64,000 bases of DNA from Streptomyces sp. man185 (GTDB lineage Bacteria; Actinomycetota; Actinomycetes; Streptomycetales; Streptomycetaceae). Every line of letters begins with the position of its first letter. Within the stretch, counting starts at the first letter, position 1. The stretch covers positions 124,001-188,000 of the forward strand of contig NTHE01000003.1 in assembly GCA_002551355.1 (NCBI GenBank), read 5' to 3'. Below the pieces are notes generated by a model. That model did no database searches. It saw only the letters and a program-made list of their open reading frames with translations, and was not told the origin of the DNA. Below are positions 8,477 to 16,609 of this stretch, one piece after another. A program made the translations under genes and the position numbers.

Positions 8477-9745
8477 TCAGGAACCGGCGTTCATGGCCCG
8501 GGTGATGTCCTGCGAGGCCTTCGCCGCCTCCTTCGCCGGATCGCCCCCGGTGAGCACGGCCGTCATGTAGTCCTTGATCGGGTTCTCCGCCTCGACCGCC
8601 GCCCAGCCCGGGGTGTTGGGCGTGGCGTGCCCGTTGGCCGCGCCGACCGCCATCGCGGCGGCCCCCGGGTCGTCGGCCACGGCAGAGGCCAGCGAGGTCC
8701 GGTTCGGCACATAGCTCATGGCGACGGCGAGCTTCTTCTGCCAGGTGTCCCCGGTCAGCTCCTTGACGAAGGCGACCGCCTCGTCGGGGTGGGCCGCCGC
8801 GGCCGGCACGACCAGGTCGGAGCCGCCGGTGAAGACCGCACCCGGGGTTTCCGCCGTCCTGCCCGGGATCGGGAAGAAGCCCAGCTTGCCCCGGAGCTCG
8901 GGGTTGTTCTCCGCGATGACCTTGGCCCCGCCCGGTGTGGAGATGACCTGCGCCACCTGTCCCTGGGCCATCACCTCGGCCTGCGGCGGGTCGTCCTCGT
9001 CGGAGTCCTTGGGGCCCTTGCCGAGCGCCTGGAGCTCCTGGTAGAACGCCATGCCGCGCAGCGCCTCCGGGCTGTCCAGCGCCCCCGACCACTTCCCGCC
9101 GGACTCGGCGGCGAGGTCGCCGCCCTCGTCCCAGATGAACCCGGCCAGCGCGTACCACATCTGTCCCGGCAGGTAGATGCCCTGCGTGCCGCCCTTGTTC
9201 AGCTCGGTGGTCGCGTCGATCCACTGCTCGCGCGTCTTGATCCCGGCCGCGTCGACGCCCGCCTTCTCGAAGAGGTCGGTGCGGTAGATGACCACCCGGT
9301 TCGCCGCGTAGTAGGGGATCCCGTACTGCTTGCCTTCGTACGACCCCGGCTCGGCCAGGCCGCGCAGCCAGTCCTCGCCGTTCAGCTCGCCCTTGCGGTC
9401 GCTGAGGTCGAGCAGTCCGCCGCTCTCCGCGAACTGGGCCACCTGGGTGTTGCCCGCCTCGATGACGTCGGGGGCGTCGTTGCTGGCCAGGGCGGCCGTG
9501 ATCTTCTGGCCGATCCCGTCCCACTCCTGGATCTGGATCTTCACGTCGATCGATGGGTGGCGCTTCTCGAAGTCCGCGCTGAACGCCTTCTGGAACTGCG
9601 CCGAGACGCTGTCGCGCATCAGCCAGACGTCCACCGTCGTCCGGCCGTCCCCGTTGCCGGAGTCGGGCCCGGACGACGAACCACAGGCACTGAGCGCGGC
9701 GGTCAGGACGAGCACGGACCCACCGGCGAGCAAGCGGTACTTCAC
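8477..9745 (-). CDS. Sugar ABC transporter substrate-binding lipoprotein
   Basis: Extracellular receptor of the importer, 422 residues. The signal peptide ends in the lipobox LSAC (Cys at 21), so the protein should be anchored to the membrane by lipid. The mature part is a family 1 solute-binding protein (DVWLMRDSVSAQFQKAF, ENPIKDYM near the C-terminus). It is the first gene of the operon that runs through both permeases, the GH20 enzyme and possibly GH16. The hexosaminidase partner suggests an N-acetylated or otherwise modified oligosaccharide, but the ligand is not determined. Confidence 0.92.
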   Translation of the reverse strand: MKYRLLAGGSVLVLTAALSACGSSSGPDSGNGDGRTTVDVWLMRDSVSAQFQKAFSADFEKRHPSIDVKIQIQEWDGIGQKITAALASNDAPDVIEAGNTQVAQFAESGGLLDLSDRKGELNGEDWLRGLAEPGSYEGKQYGIPYYAANRVVIYRTDLFEKAGVDAAGIKTREQWIDATTELNKGGTQGIYLPGQMWYALAGFIWDEGGDLAAESGGKWSGALDSPEALRGMAFYQELQALGKGPKDSDEDDPPQAEVMAQGQVAQVISTPGGAKVIAENNPELRGKLGFFPIPGRTAETPGAVFTGGSDLVVPAAAAHPDEAVAFVKELTGDTWQKKLAVAMSYVPNRTSLASAVADDPGAAAMAVGAANGHATPNTPGWAAVEAENPIKDYMTAVLTGGDPAKEAAKASQDITRAMNAGS

Positions 9746-9794
9746 GGTTCACCTCGGAAGCAGAATGGATCGGACGGACCTGGCGAGGCCTGAC

Positions 9795-9993
9795 CACCTG
9801 ACCAGTGAGGCTCACTGGACAGCTTGCCTCTCGGTGGTGGATGAAGGTGGCATAGACCAATGGGGTCGTCAACCCCCTGCGTACAAAGGGAAATTGGTGA
9901 TCTAGCCGTCACGTGAACGACCGATGAGGGACTCGCGAGCGCTACACTTCACCTGACCAGCAGGCCAGTTGACGTGGTGGGGTGGTCAACTGG
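9795..9993. promoter_or_regulatory. Divergent control region of sugar operon and GntR gene
   Basis: Between the binding-protein gene and the GntR gene there are four notable sites. The 11-mer CACCTGACCAG occurs twice in direct orientation (9795-9805 and 9950-9960). A 17-base palindrome CCAGTGAG-G-CTCACTGG occupies 9802-9818. An inverted repeat CCAGTTGAC ... GTCAACTGG lies at 9965-9973 and 9985-9993, just before the GntR ribosome site. All share a C/T-CAGT or ACTGG core, as expected for one GntR dimer acting on both transcription units. Confidence 0.5.
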
Positions 9994-10025
9994 TAAGAAA
10001 AACAGAGTCGTCGGGAGGGGAGCCC

Positions 10026-10865
10026 ATGGACGCGGACGTGCCGGGGACGGTGCTCAAACGGGAGCGGACCCGCGATGCCGTGCTGGAGCTGATCGAATCG
10101 CGCAGCCCCGGGGACGCCATCCCCTCGGAGCGCGCGCTGTGCGCCCTGCTCGGCGTGTCGCGGCCCACCGTGCGCGCGGCGGTCGACGAGCTGGTCGCCG
10201 CCGGGCTCCTGGTGCGCGAGCATGGCCGGGGTATGTTCGTCGCCCCCGCCAAGATCACCCAGGAGCTGGTCGCCGGGGACCGGGCGCTGAGCGTGCCGCA
10301 GGCGGCGGGCGCCTGGTCGAGCCGGCTGCTGGAGTTCACCACCCTCCAGGCGGGGGCCCGGGTCGGCCGCAAGCTGCGCATGTCACCCGCCGCCGAGATC
10401 GTCTACGTGGCGCGGCTGCGGCTGGTCGACGGTGCGCCGATGGCCATCGAGCACCTGCACATCCGGGCCGAGCTGGTGCCGGGGCTCAGCGCGCAGGAGC
10501 TGGAGAGCGGCGACCTGTACGAGCATCTGCGCGCCACCCACGGCGTGCACGTCCACGAGGCGGTCCAGGCGATCGAGCCCACCGTCGTCACCCGCGCCGA
10601 GGCGCGGCTGCTCGACGTCCCCGAGCTGTCCCCGGCGCTGCTCTTCGAGCGGCTGACCTCCGACACCACGGGCCGGCCGGTGGAGTACGTCCACTCGCTC
10701 TACCGGGGCGACCGCTACCGGATCGTCTCCCGGCTCGCGCTCGGCCCGGCGGCCGAGGTCGCCCCCGACCGGGACGGGCACCACCCGGGCATCCCGCCGG
10801 GCGACTTCGCGCACGGCGACGCCATCGCCTCCTCGACCAGGGGGGACATCCAGGCGGGCGGCTGA
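10026..10865 (+). CDS. GntR/HutC-family transcriptional regulator of the sugar operon
   Basis: DNA-binding repressor of 279 residues. The winged helix-turn-helix occupies about 12-75 (IPSERALCALLGVSRPTVRA). A UTRA effector domain follows (AAEIVYVARLRLVDGAPMAIE near 120-140), which binds sugar phosphates or similar ligands in this family. The ATG at 10026 follows GGGAGGGGAG; an earlier in-frame start at 9969 would place an inverted repeat inside the coding region and has no ribosome site. It is divergent from the importer operon and most likely controls it and itself. Confidence 0.9.
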   Translation: MDADVPGTVLKRERTRDAVLELIESRSPGDAIPSERALCALLGVSRPTVRAAVDELVAAGLLVREHGRGMFVAPAKITQELVAGDRALSVPQAAGAWSSRLLEFTTLQAGARVGRKLRMSPAAEIVYVARLRLVDGAPMAIEHLHIRAELVPGLSAQELESGDLYEHLRATHGVHVHEAVQAIEPTVVTRAEARLLDVPELSPALLFERLTSDTTGRPVEYVHSLYRGDRYRIVSRLALGPAAEVAPDRDGHHPGIPPGDFAHGDAIASSTRGDIQAGG

Positions 10866-10894
10866 TCGCGGGCCGGATCGCCGCCCGCACCCCC

Positions 10895-10922
10895 GTTGCG
10901 CAGGATGCAACTCTTGTTGCGC
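10895..10922 (+). promoter_or_regulatory. GTTGCGC repeats upstream of lactonase gene
   Basis: GTTGCGC occurs twice in direct orientation (10895-10901 and 10916-10922), starts 21 bp apart, with an inverted GCAAC (10907-10911) between them. The centre-right half forms the dyad GCAAC-TCTT-GTTGC. The site is about 80-105 bases before the lactonase ATG. It looks like a cooperative operator for an unidentified regulator. Confidence 0.35.
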
Positions 10923-11000
10923 CTCTTGCCCAGCGGGTGTCGGCGGGCCAGGGTGGCGGACGCATCCGAAGCAGCCGAACCCCCACACGAGGTGCCTCGC

Positions 11001-12254
11001 ATGAACGCAGCCCCCCACCCGGTCCCCGAGCCTGCCAACGGTCACGCCGCCCCCGGCCGCCCGGCTCCCGCCCCCCACTCGCGTCCCGCCTCCGCCCTCC
11101 CCGGCCGCCGCGCCCTCCTCGGCGGCCTGTTGGCCGGAGCCGCTCTGGCCGCCACCCCCGCCCTCGCCTCGTCCGCCCACGCCGCGGCCCGCCCTGCCCC
11201 TGAGCCCGCCCCGCGCGCCACCCGCCCGCTGCTGCTCGGCACGTACACCTCCGATGCGGGAGGCGGCACCGGCATCGGCACCGCCGCGTACGACACCGCT
11301 ACCGGCGCGATCACCCCGGGCCCCGGCATCTCCGGCGTCGAGAACCCCTCCTACCTGGCCCTCCACCCCTCCGGCGCCACCGTCTACGCGGTCGCCGAGC
11401 AGGAGGCGGGGGCCGTCACCGCCGTGAGAATCTCGCCGGACGGGACGTACGGGGTGCTGGGCAGCCGTCCCACCGGCGGCTCCGGGACCACCCACCTCTC
11501 CGTCCACCCCTCCGGGCGCTGGCTGCTCAGCGCGAACTACGGTTCCGGAAGTGTCGCCGTGCACCCCATCGCCGAGGACGGCTCGCTGGGGGAGCGCACC
11601 GACCTGGTCACCCACGGCTCACCGCCGCCCGGCCCCGGCCAGGGCGGGCCGCACGCCCACCAGGTCGTCACCGCCCCCGACGGCGGCCACGTCCTCGCCG
11701 TCGACCTGGGCACCGACACCGTGTACACGTACGCGCTCGACGAGGCGGCCGGGACGCTCACCGAGGTCTCCCGCGCCGCCCTGGCCCCCGGGTCCGGTCC
11801 GCGCCACCTGGCCTTCCATCCCGGCGGGCGCTTCGCGTACCTGGCCTGCGAGCTGGACAACACCCTGGTCGTCTGCGCGTACGACCCCGCCACCGGCGCC
11901 CTCACCCCGGGGCCCGGGCAGCCCACCGGTACGGGATCCGGCACCAGCTACCCGTCCCAGCCGGTCGTCACCGGAGACGGGGCGTACGTCTACCTCGCCA
12001 ACCGGGGCCACAACAGCCTCACCCGATACGCCGTGGAGGACGACGGGGCGGCCGTGCGGCTGCTGGACACCGTGCCCGTCGGCGGCGACTGGCCGCGCCA
12101 GCTCGCCCTGTCGCCGGACAGCTCCCTGCTCTTCGCGGCCAACCAGCGGTCCTCCACCGTCACCGTCTTCGGGGTCGGCCCCGACGGCACCCTGACCGCC
12201 GCCGGAGACCCCTTCCCGGCGCCGGTCGCGGTCTGTGTCCTGCCGCTCCCGTGA
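11001..12254 (+). CDS. Secreted lactonase-family (YbhE-type) beta-propeller protein
   Basis: 417 residues from the ATG at 11001, which follows GAGGTG. The N-terminus has a twin-arginine signal (RRALLGGLLAGAALA, cleavage near SAHAAA), so a folded protein is probably exported by Tat. The rest is a seven-bladed propeller of the 6-phosphogluconolactonase-like family (LLLGTYTSDAGGG at the start of blade 1, HPSGRWLLSANYGSG, GPRHLAFHPGGRFAYL). E. coli YbhE/Pgl hydrolyses 6-phosphogluconolactone in the cytoplasm; an exported member probably acts on another lactone or is a binding protein. It is a single-gene unit with a terminator. Confidence 0.8.
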   Translation: MNAAPHPVPEPANGHAAPGRPAPAPHSRPASALPGRRALLGGLLAGAALAATPALASSAHAAARPAPEPAPRATRPLLLGTYTSDAGGGTGIGTAAYDTATGAITPGPGISGVENPSYLALHPSGATVYAVAEQEAGAVTAVRISPDGTYGVLGSRPTGGSGTTHLSVHPSGRWLLSANYGSGSVAVHPIAEDGSLGERTDLVTHGSPPPGPGQGGPHAHQVVTAPDGGHVLAVDLGTDTVYTYALDEAAGTLTEVSRAALAPGSGPRHLAFHPGGRFAYLACELDNTLVVCAYDPATGALTPGPGQPTGTGSGTSYPSQPVVTGDGAYVYLANRGHNSLTRYAVEDDGAAVRLLDTVPVGGDWPRQLALSPDSSLLFAANQRSSTVTVFGVGPDGTLTAAGDPFPAPVAVCVLPLP

Positions 12255-12262
12255 CCACCGCA

Positions 12263-12292
12263 GCCCCGGCCCCGCGCGCACCGGGCCGGGGC
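12263..12292 (+). terminator. Terminator hairpin after lactonase gene
   Basis: A perfect 10-bp stem GCCCCGGCCC (12263-12272) pairing with 12283-12292 across a 10-base loop begins 9 bases after the stop codon. Confidence 0.55.
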
Positions 12293-12361
12293 CCGTACAG
12301 CGGTTACAGTCGTGGCCCGGCCGCGCGCCCGCACCCGCGGCGAGGACATCAGGGAGGCACA

Positions 12362-12613
12362 GTGCGCTTGAGGGTGGAATTCACCACCGAGCCCTTCGAT
12401 CTCGACGAGGCGCCCACCCACGCGGTGGTGGCCCGTGAGGTGATCCAGGGGGCCGAGCTGGACGCCGTCGACGTCGGCCCCTTCGGCAACACCGCGGAAG
12501 GGGGCGCGGACGAGGTGCTCACCGCCGTGGACGCCCTGCTGCGCCAAGCCCTCGCCTCGGGCGCCACCCGGGTCTCGCTCCAGGTGAACGTGATCGAGGG
12601 GGACGCGTCATGA
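12362..12613 (+). CDS. MTH1187/YkoF-like (thiamine-binding family) small protein
   Basis: 83 residues from a GTG preceded by GGGAGG. The compact alpha/beta fold (RLRVEFTTEPFDLDE, GPFGNTAEGGADEVLTAVD, SLQVNVIEGD) resembles the MTH1187 family, several of whose members bind thiamine-like ligands. The match is by eye and is moderate. Its last four bases overlap the start of the next gene (ATGA), so the two are translationally coupled. In this position next to the urate operon a small-ligand sensor role is possible, but that is inference. Confidence 0.65.
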   Translation: MRLRVEFTTEPFDLDEAPTHAVVAREVIQGAELDAVDVGPFGNTAEGGADEVLTAVDALLRQALASGATRVSLQVNVIEGDAS

Positions 12614-13050
12614 CCGCATCCGCCGACCGCCCCCCGGCAGCAGTCGACAGTTCCCCGGCGACGGTGGATAACCCTTCGGCAACGGTCGACCACCCCCTCG
12701 TCTCGGCCGTCAAGCCGCTCGTCGACGCGATGGGGGCCGAACTGCTCGGACCCGAGCAGGCCCAGCCGGACGACGTGGTGCTGGCCTGGGAGGGCCGGGA
12801 CGTCATAGCCGTACGCCTGCCCCAGCTCTCCGACTCGCTGGACCACATCCTCGCCGCGATGGAGCGACGGCACGGGATGCCGCTCGCCGACCTGGACCGG
12901 AAGGCCAAGCAGAGCGTGGTCCGGACGCTGGAGGCACGGGGTGCCTTCTCCGTACGACACGGGGTGGAGACGGTGGCCGGCGCCCTGGGCGTTTCCCGGT
13001 TCACCGTGTACAACTACCTCAATCGGGAACATACGGCCAAGGGTGAGTAG
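12610..13050 (+). CDS. YheO-type helix-turn-helix (HTH_22-like) regulator
   Basis: 146 residues. The C-terminal part (LDRKAKQSVVRTLEARGAF followed by GVSRFTVYNYLNR) matches the HTH segment found at the C-terminus of YheO/DauR-type regulators. The usual N-terminal YheO PAS-like domain is shorter and divergent (ELLGPEQAQPDDVVLAWEG). A Ser/Pro/Val-rich N-terminal tail repeats the pattern AxVDxxxATVD. It is coupled to the upstream small protein and ends in a terminator directly before the urate operon, so it is a plausible second regulator of purine genes; that is inference. Confidence 0.75.
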   Translation: MTASADRPPAAVDSSPATVDNPSATVDHPLVSAVKPLVDAMGAELLGPEQAQPDDVVLAWEGRDVIAVRLPQLSDSLDHILAAMERRHGMPLADLDRKAKQSVVRTLEARGAFSVRHGVETVAGALGVSRFTVYNYLNREHTAKGE

Positions 13051-13076
13051 TTGGCCGAACCCGCCGAACGCACAGG

Positions 13077-13110
13077 AAAGCCGCCGTCCGCATGCCGGGA
13101 CGGCGGCTTT
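13077..13110 (+). terminator. Strong terminator before the urate operon
   Basis: A perfect 13-bp stem AAAGCCGCCGTCC (13077-13089) pairs with 13098-13110 across an 8-base loop and ends in a run of T (CTTTCTTCG). It closes the HTH gene unit 26 bases after its stop. Confidence 0.85.
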
Positions 13111-13126
13111 CTTCGTTCGCGAGATT

Positions 13127-13166
13127 TCAACAAAGTGTTGACGTCGTGTTGCGGAGGGCGTTAGCT
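13127..13166 (+). promoter_or_regulatory. uraD-uraH-uox promoter with TCAAC-N5-GTTGA operator
   Basis: A perfect dyad TCAAC-AAAGT-GTTGA lies at 13127-13141. Its right arm is part of a -35 box TTGACG (13138-13143); 17-18 bases later is a -10-like TTAGCTA (13161-13167). The layout equals that of the katA promoter, with the operator placed to block RNA polymerase. The leader to the GTG is about 42 bases. Confidence 0.65.
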
Positions 13167-13214
13167 ATCCGCAGCCCGAACAACGCACAGCGAAAAACAG
13201 CCACGGAGGCTCCC

Positions 13215-13751
13215 GTGACTTCGAGCTCCACACCGGGCCTCACCCGGTTCAACACCCTGGCGGACGGCGAGGCCACCCCCGCACTGCACGAGGTGTGTGC
13301 CAGTGCGACCTGGGGAAACACCATCCTCGCCGGGCGCCCGTACGCCACCGAAGAAGCCCTGCTCACCGCGAGCGACGCCGCCACGGCGCAGCTCACCGCG
13401 GCGGACCTGGCCGACGCGATGGCGGGCCACCCGCCGATCGGCCGCCCGAAGCCCGGCGACCCGACCTCCTCCCGCGAGCAGCGGGGGATGGCCGGCGCCT
13501 CCGAGGAGCTCAAGACCGAGATGCTCGAACTGAACCTGGCCTACCAGGAGCGGTTCGGACATGTCTTCCTGATCTGCGCCACCGGCGCCACCGGTGAGCA
13601 GATGCGCGACGCGGTGAAGTCCCGGATCGGGAACTCGCCCGAGCAGGAGCAGGAGATCGTGCGCACCGAACTGGGCAAGATCAACCGCATCCGGCTGACC
13701 CGTCTCGTGACGGAGACCCTCGCAGAGGGCGCTCCCGCACAGGACTCTTGA
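13215..13751 (+). CDS. uraD: 2-oxo-4-hydroxy-4-carboxy-5-ureidoimidazoline (OHCU) decarboxylase
   Basis: Catalyses the last of three steps from urate to (S)-allantoin. The protein has 178 residues from a GTG preceded by ACGGAGG; the family is about 160-180. The catalytic His is in GHPPIG (residue 72), and the SREQRG segment near 92 and the HVFLICATG segment near 115 match the fold. It is the first gene of the uraD-uraH-uox operon, 21 bases ahead of uraH. A longer reading from an upstream ATG would run over the promoter and is rejected. Confidence 0.93.
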   Translation: MTSSSTPGLTRFNTLADGEATPALHEVCASATWGNTILAGRPYATEEALLTASDAATAQLTAADLADAMAGHPPIGRPKPGDPTSSREQRGMAGASEELKTEMLELNLAYQERFGHVFLICATGATGEQMRDAVKSRIGNSPEQEQEIVRTELGKINRIRLTRLVTETLAEGAPAQDS

Positions 13752-13771
13752 GATCTAGGAGAGTGACGGTC

Positions 13772-14161
13772 TTGAGTACCGACACGACCGCATCGGTGTC
13801 CACCCACATCCTGGACACCAGCATCGGCCGCCCCGCCGCGTCCGTCGCCGTCTCGCTCGCCGCCCGCAGCGGCAGCGACGCGCCGTACGTGACGCTCGGA
13901 GCCTCCGCGACCGATGCGGACGGGCGTTGCAAGGACCTCCCGGCGCTGCCGGAGGGAACGACCCATGTGCGTCTCGACTTCGACACCGAGACGTACTTTT
14001 CCAAGAAGCAAGCCGAGGCGCAGCAGGACGCCCCCCGCGTAAGGGACAGCGGCGCGTTCTTCCCGGAAGTGACGATCGCCTTCGCGGTCGTGCCGGGCGA
14101 GCACTATCACGTACCGCTGCTGCTCAACCCGTTCGGCTACTCCGTTTACCGAGGGAGCTAG
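13772..14161 (+). CDS. uraH: 5-hydroxyisourate hydrolase (transthyretin-like)
   Basis: Opens 5-hydroxyisourate, the product of uricase, to OHCU. 129 residues from a TTG that lies 8-9 bases after AGGAGAG; a GTG nine bases earlier overlaps that ribosome site and is less likely. The N-terminal catalytic region SVSTHILDTSIGRPA contains the conserved His, and the protein ends in the family signature Y-R-G-S. The fold is a transthyretin-type homotetramer. The middle gene of the urate operon, 7 bases before uricase. Confidence 0.93.
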   Translation: MSTDTTASVSTHILDTSIGRPAASVAVSLAARSGSDAPYVTLGASATDADGRCKDLPALPEGTTHVRLDFDTETYFSKKQAEAQQDAPRVRDSGAFFPEVTIAFAVVPGEHYHVPLLLNPFGYSVYRGS

Positions 14162-14168
14162 CACCGAC

Positions 14169-15092
14169 ATGCCCACGATTCTCGGCCAGAACCAGTACGG
14201 CAAAGCAGAGAACCGCGTCGTCAAGATCACGCGGGACGGCGACACCCACCACATCAAGGACCTGAACGTCTCGGTCGCCCTCTCCGGCGACATGGACGAT
14301 GTGCACTACTCCGGCTCCAACGCCAACGTCCTGCCGACCGACACCACCAAGAACACGGTGTACGCGTTCGCCAAGGAGCACGGGATCGAGTCCGCCGAGC
14401 AGTTCGGCATCCACCTCGCCCGGCACTTCGTCTCCTCGCAGGAGCCGATCCACCGCGCCCGGATCCGGATCGAGGAGTACAGCTGGGAGCGCATCGCGAC
14501 CTCCGACGGCAACTCCAGGTTCATCGGCGCCGACGAGGTCAGGCACTCGTTCGCCCGCAAGGGCATGGAGACCCGTGTCTCCCAGATCACCTACGACGGT
14601 GAGAACTGGGAGGTCATCTCGGGCCTCAAGGACCTCACCGTGATGAACTCGACCAACTCCGAGTTCTGGGGCTACGTCAAGGACAAGTACACGACGCTGA
14701 AGGAGGCGTACGACCGCATCCTGGCGACGGACGTCTCGGCCCGCTGGCGCTACAACTGGACCAGCGACGAGCAGCGCATGCCGAACTGGGAGAAGTCCTA
14801 CGAGCAGGCGCGCAAGCACATGCTCCAGGCCTTCGCCGAGACGTACTCCCTCTCGCTCCAGCAGACCCTGTACCAGATGGGTTCGCGCATCATCAACAGC
14901 CGCAGCGAGATCGACGAGATCCGCTTCTCGCTGCCGAACAACCACCACTTCCTGGTGGACCTCGAACCGTTCGGCCTCAAGAACGACAACGAGGTCTACT
15001 TCGCGGCGGACCGTCCCTACGGTCTGATCGAGGCCACCGTGCTCCGGGACGGCGTCGAGCCGAAGATCCCGGTCGACATGACCAACCTCTGA
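14169..15092 (+). CDS. uox: Urate oxidase (uricase)
   Basis: Cofactor-free oxidase that converts urate and oxygen to 5-hydroxyisourate and hydrogen peroxide. 307 residues, typical length, made of two tunnelling-fold repeats. The conserved Lys is at 12 (NQYGKAENR), the Thr of the catalytic diad is in LPTDTTKNT near 57, and the His of the triad is in PNNHHFLVDLEPFG near 255. It is the last gene of the operon, closed by a hairpin at 15104. The peroxide it releases explains why a catalase elsewhere in the window carries the same operator. Confidence 0.96.
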   Translation: MPTILGQNQYGKAENRVVKITRDGDTHHIKDLNVSVALSGDMDDVHYSGSNANVLPTDTTKNTVYAFAKEHGIESAEQFGIHLARHFVSSQEPIHRARIRIEEYSWERIATSDGNSRFIGADEVRHSFARKGMETRVSQITYDGENWEVISGLKDLTVMNSTNSEFWGYVKDKYTTLKEAYDRILATDVSARWRYNWTSDEQRMPNWEKSYEQARKHMLQAFAETYSLSLQQTLYQMGSRIINSRSEIDEIRFSLPNNHHFLVDLEPFGLKNDNEVYFAADRPYGLIEATVLRDGVEPKIPVDMTNL

Positions 15093-15103
15093 CGCGGCAC
15101 TGA

Positions 15104-15141
15104 ACCGGCCCCCGTCCGACCACAGACGGGCGGGGGCCGGT
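15104..15141 (+). terminator. Hairpin after uricase
   Basis: ACCGGCCCCCG (from 15104) pairs with the CGGGGGCCGGT that ends at 15141; the stem is interrupted near the loop. It separates the urate operon from the permease gene starting at 15161, although read-through is possible. Confidence 0.6.
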
Positions 15142-15160
15142 CATCCCGGAGGGAACACCC

Positions 15161-16564
15161 ATGGCACAGCCTGCAACGGGGCCGGCAGAAGGCCCATGTA
15201 AGACCTCACCGACCACCGCCGCCGACACGGCAGTTCACCCGGTCGACGAGAAGCTTCCTCCCGCGCGGCTCGTCCCCGCCGCTCTCCAGCACATCGCCGC
15301 GATGTACGCGGGCGTCGTCACCCCTCCGCTGATCATCGGCCAGGCCGTCGGCCTGGACACCGCCGGAATGACCCGGCTCATCGCGGCCAGCCTCCTGATC
15401 GCGGGTCTCGCCACCATCCTGCAGACGGTCGGCCTCGGCCGCTTCGCCGGCAACCGGCTCCCCTTCGTCAACGCCGCCTCCTCCGCCGGGATCGCGCCGA
15501 TGCTCGCCATCGCCGAGACCAGTGCGCCGGGCCATCAACTCCCCGCGATCTACGGGGCGGTGCTCGTCGCCGGAGTCTTCTGTCTGGCCGTCGGCCCCTT
15601 CTTCGGCAGGCTGCTGCGCTTCTTCCCGCCGCTCGTCACCGGCGTGGTCATCACCCTCATCGGCGTCACCCTCATGCCTGTGCCCGTCGCCTGGGCGCAG
15701 GGCGGCGACGCCACCGCCGCCGACTTCGGCGCCATGAAGTACCTGGCGCTGGCCGCCTTCACCCTTGTCGTCATCCTGCTCATCCAGCGCTTCGGCCGCG
15801 GCTTCCTCAAGCAAGTGGCCCTGCTCATGGGCATGTTCGTCGGCACGCTGGCCGCGATCCCGTTCGGACTCGCCGACTTCTCCGCGCTGAAGTCCGCACC
15901 CCTCGCCGCCCTGCCGACCCCCTTCGCCTTCGGCGCGCCGGAGTTCCAGCCCGCCGCGATCCTCTCTCTCTGCATCGTCATGCTCGTGCTGATGACGGAG
16001 TCCTCCGCCGGCATGCTGGCTCTCGGTGAGATCTGCGACCGCCGCACCGACGGCCGCACCATCACCCGCGGACTGCGCACCGACGGCATCGCCACTCTCC
16101 TCGGCCCGGTCTTCGGCGGCTTCCCCACCAGCGCCTTCGCCCAGAACGTCGGCGTCGTCTCGCTGACCCGCGTGCGCAGCCGGTACGTCGTGGCGGCTGC
16201 CGGCGGCGCCCTGCTGGTCCTCGGCGCCTTCCCGGTGCTCGGCGCGGTCGTCTCGCTCGTCCCGATGCCCGTCCTCGGCGGCGCCGGCATCGTCCTCTTC
16301 GGCTCCATCGCGGTCAGCGGCATCCGTACGCTCTCCGAGGCGGGCCTGGACGACAGCTCCAACATCATCCTGGTCGCCGTCGCGCTCGGCGCAGGCATCA
16401 TCCCGCTCGCCGCGCCCACCTTCTACGCCGGCTTCCCGGCCTGGGCGCAGACCGTCCTCGGCTCCGGGATCAGCGCGGGAGCACTGGTCGCGGTCGTGCT
16501 CAACCTGTTCTTCCACCATCTCGGCACCCACAGCCGCACCGCTGTGGCACTCAAATCCTCCTAG
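15161..16564 (+). CDS. NCS2-family purine (xanthine/urate) permease
   Basis: Membrane symporter of 467 residues with about 14 membrane segments. Family landmarks are ALQHIAAMYAG near 47, the substrate-site segments MTESSAGMLALGEI near 285 and SAFAQNVGVVSLTRV near 325, and GAGIVLFGSIAVSGI near 380. The ATG follows CGGAGGGAAC. The cytosolic N-terminal tail is 35 residues. It stands between uricase and an 8-oxoguanine deaminase-like gene, so its cargo is probably urate, xanthine or a related oxopurine. Uracil is a less likely alternative. Confidence 0.9.
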   Translation: MAQPATGPAEGPCKTSPTTAADTAVHPVDEKLPPARLVPAALQHIAAMYAGVVTPPLIIGQAVGLDTAGMTRLIAASLLIAGLATILQTVGLGRFAGNRLPFVNAASSAGIAPMLAIAETSAPGHQLPAIYGAVLVAGVFCLAVGPFFGRLLRFFPPLVTGVVITLIGVTLMPVPVAWAQGGDATAADFGAMKYLALAAFTLVVILLIQRFGRGFLKQVALLMGMFVGTLAAIPFGLADFSALKSAPLAALPTPFAFGAPEFQPAAILSLCIVMLVLMTESSAGMLALGEICDRRTDGRTITRGLRTDGIATLLGPVFGGFPTSAFAQNVGVVSLTRVRSRYVVAAAGGALLVLGAFPVLGAVVSLVPMPVLGGAGIVLFGSIAVSGIRTLSEAGLDDSSNIILVAVALGAGIIPLAAPTFYAGFPAWAQTVLGSGISAGALVAVVLNLFFHHLGTHSRTAVALKSS

Positions 16565-16609
16565 GGTCCTGCCGTGCCCACATCGCCACAGAAAGAAGAA
16601 GGAAGCACC

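Noticed and set aside
9945..9995. Possible DasR (dre) site in the GntR gap because of ACTGG/CCAGT blocks next to a hexosaminidase operon
   Set aside because: The dre consensus needs ACTGGTCTAGACCAGT with its short spacing; the blocks here are separated by 11 bases and fit a local GntR operator better.
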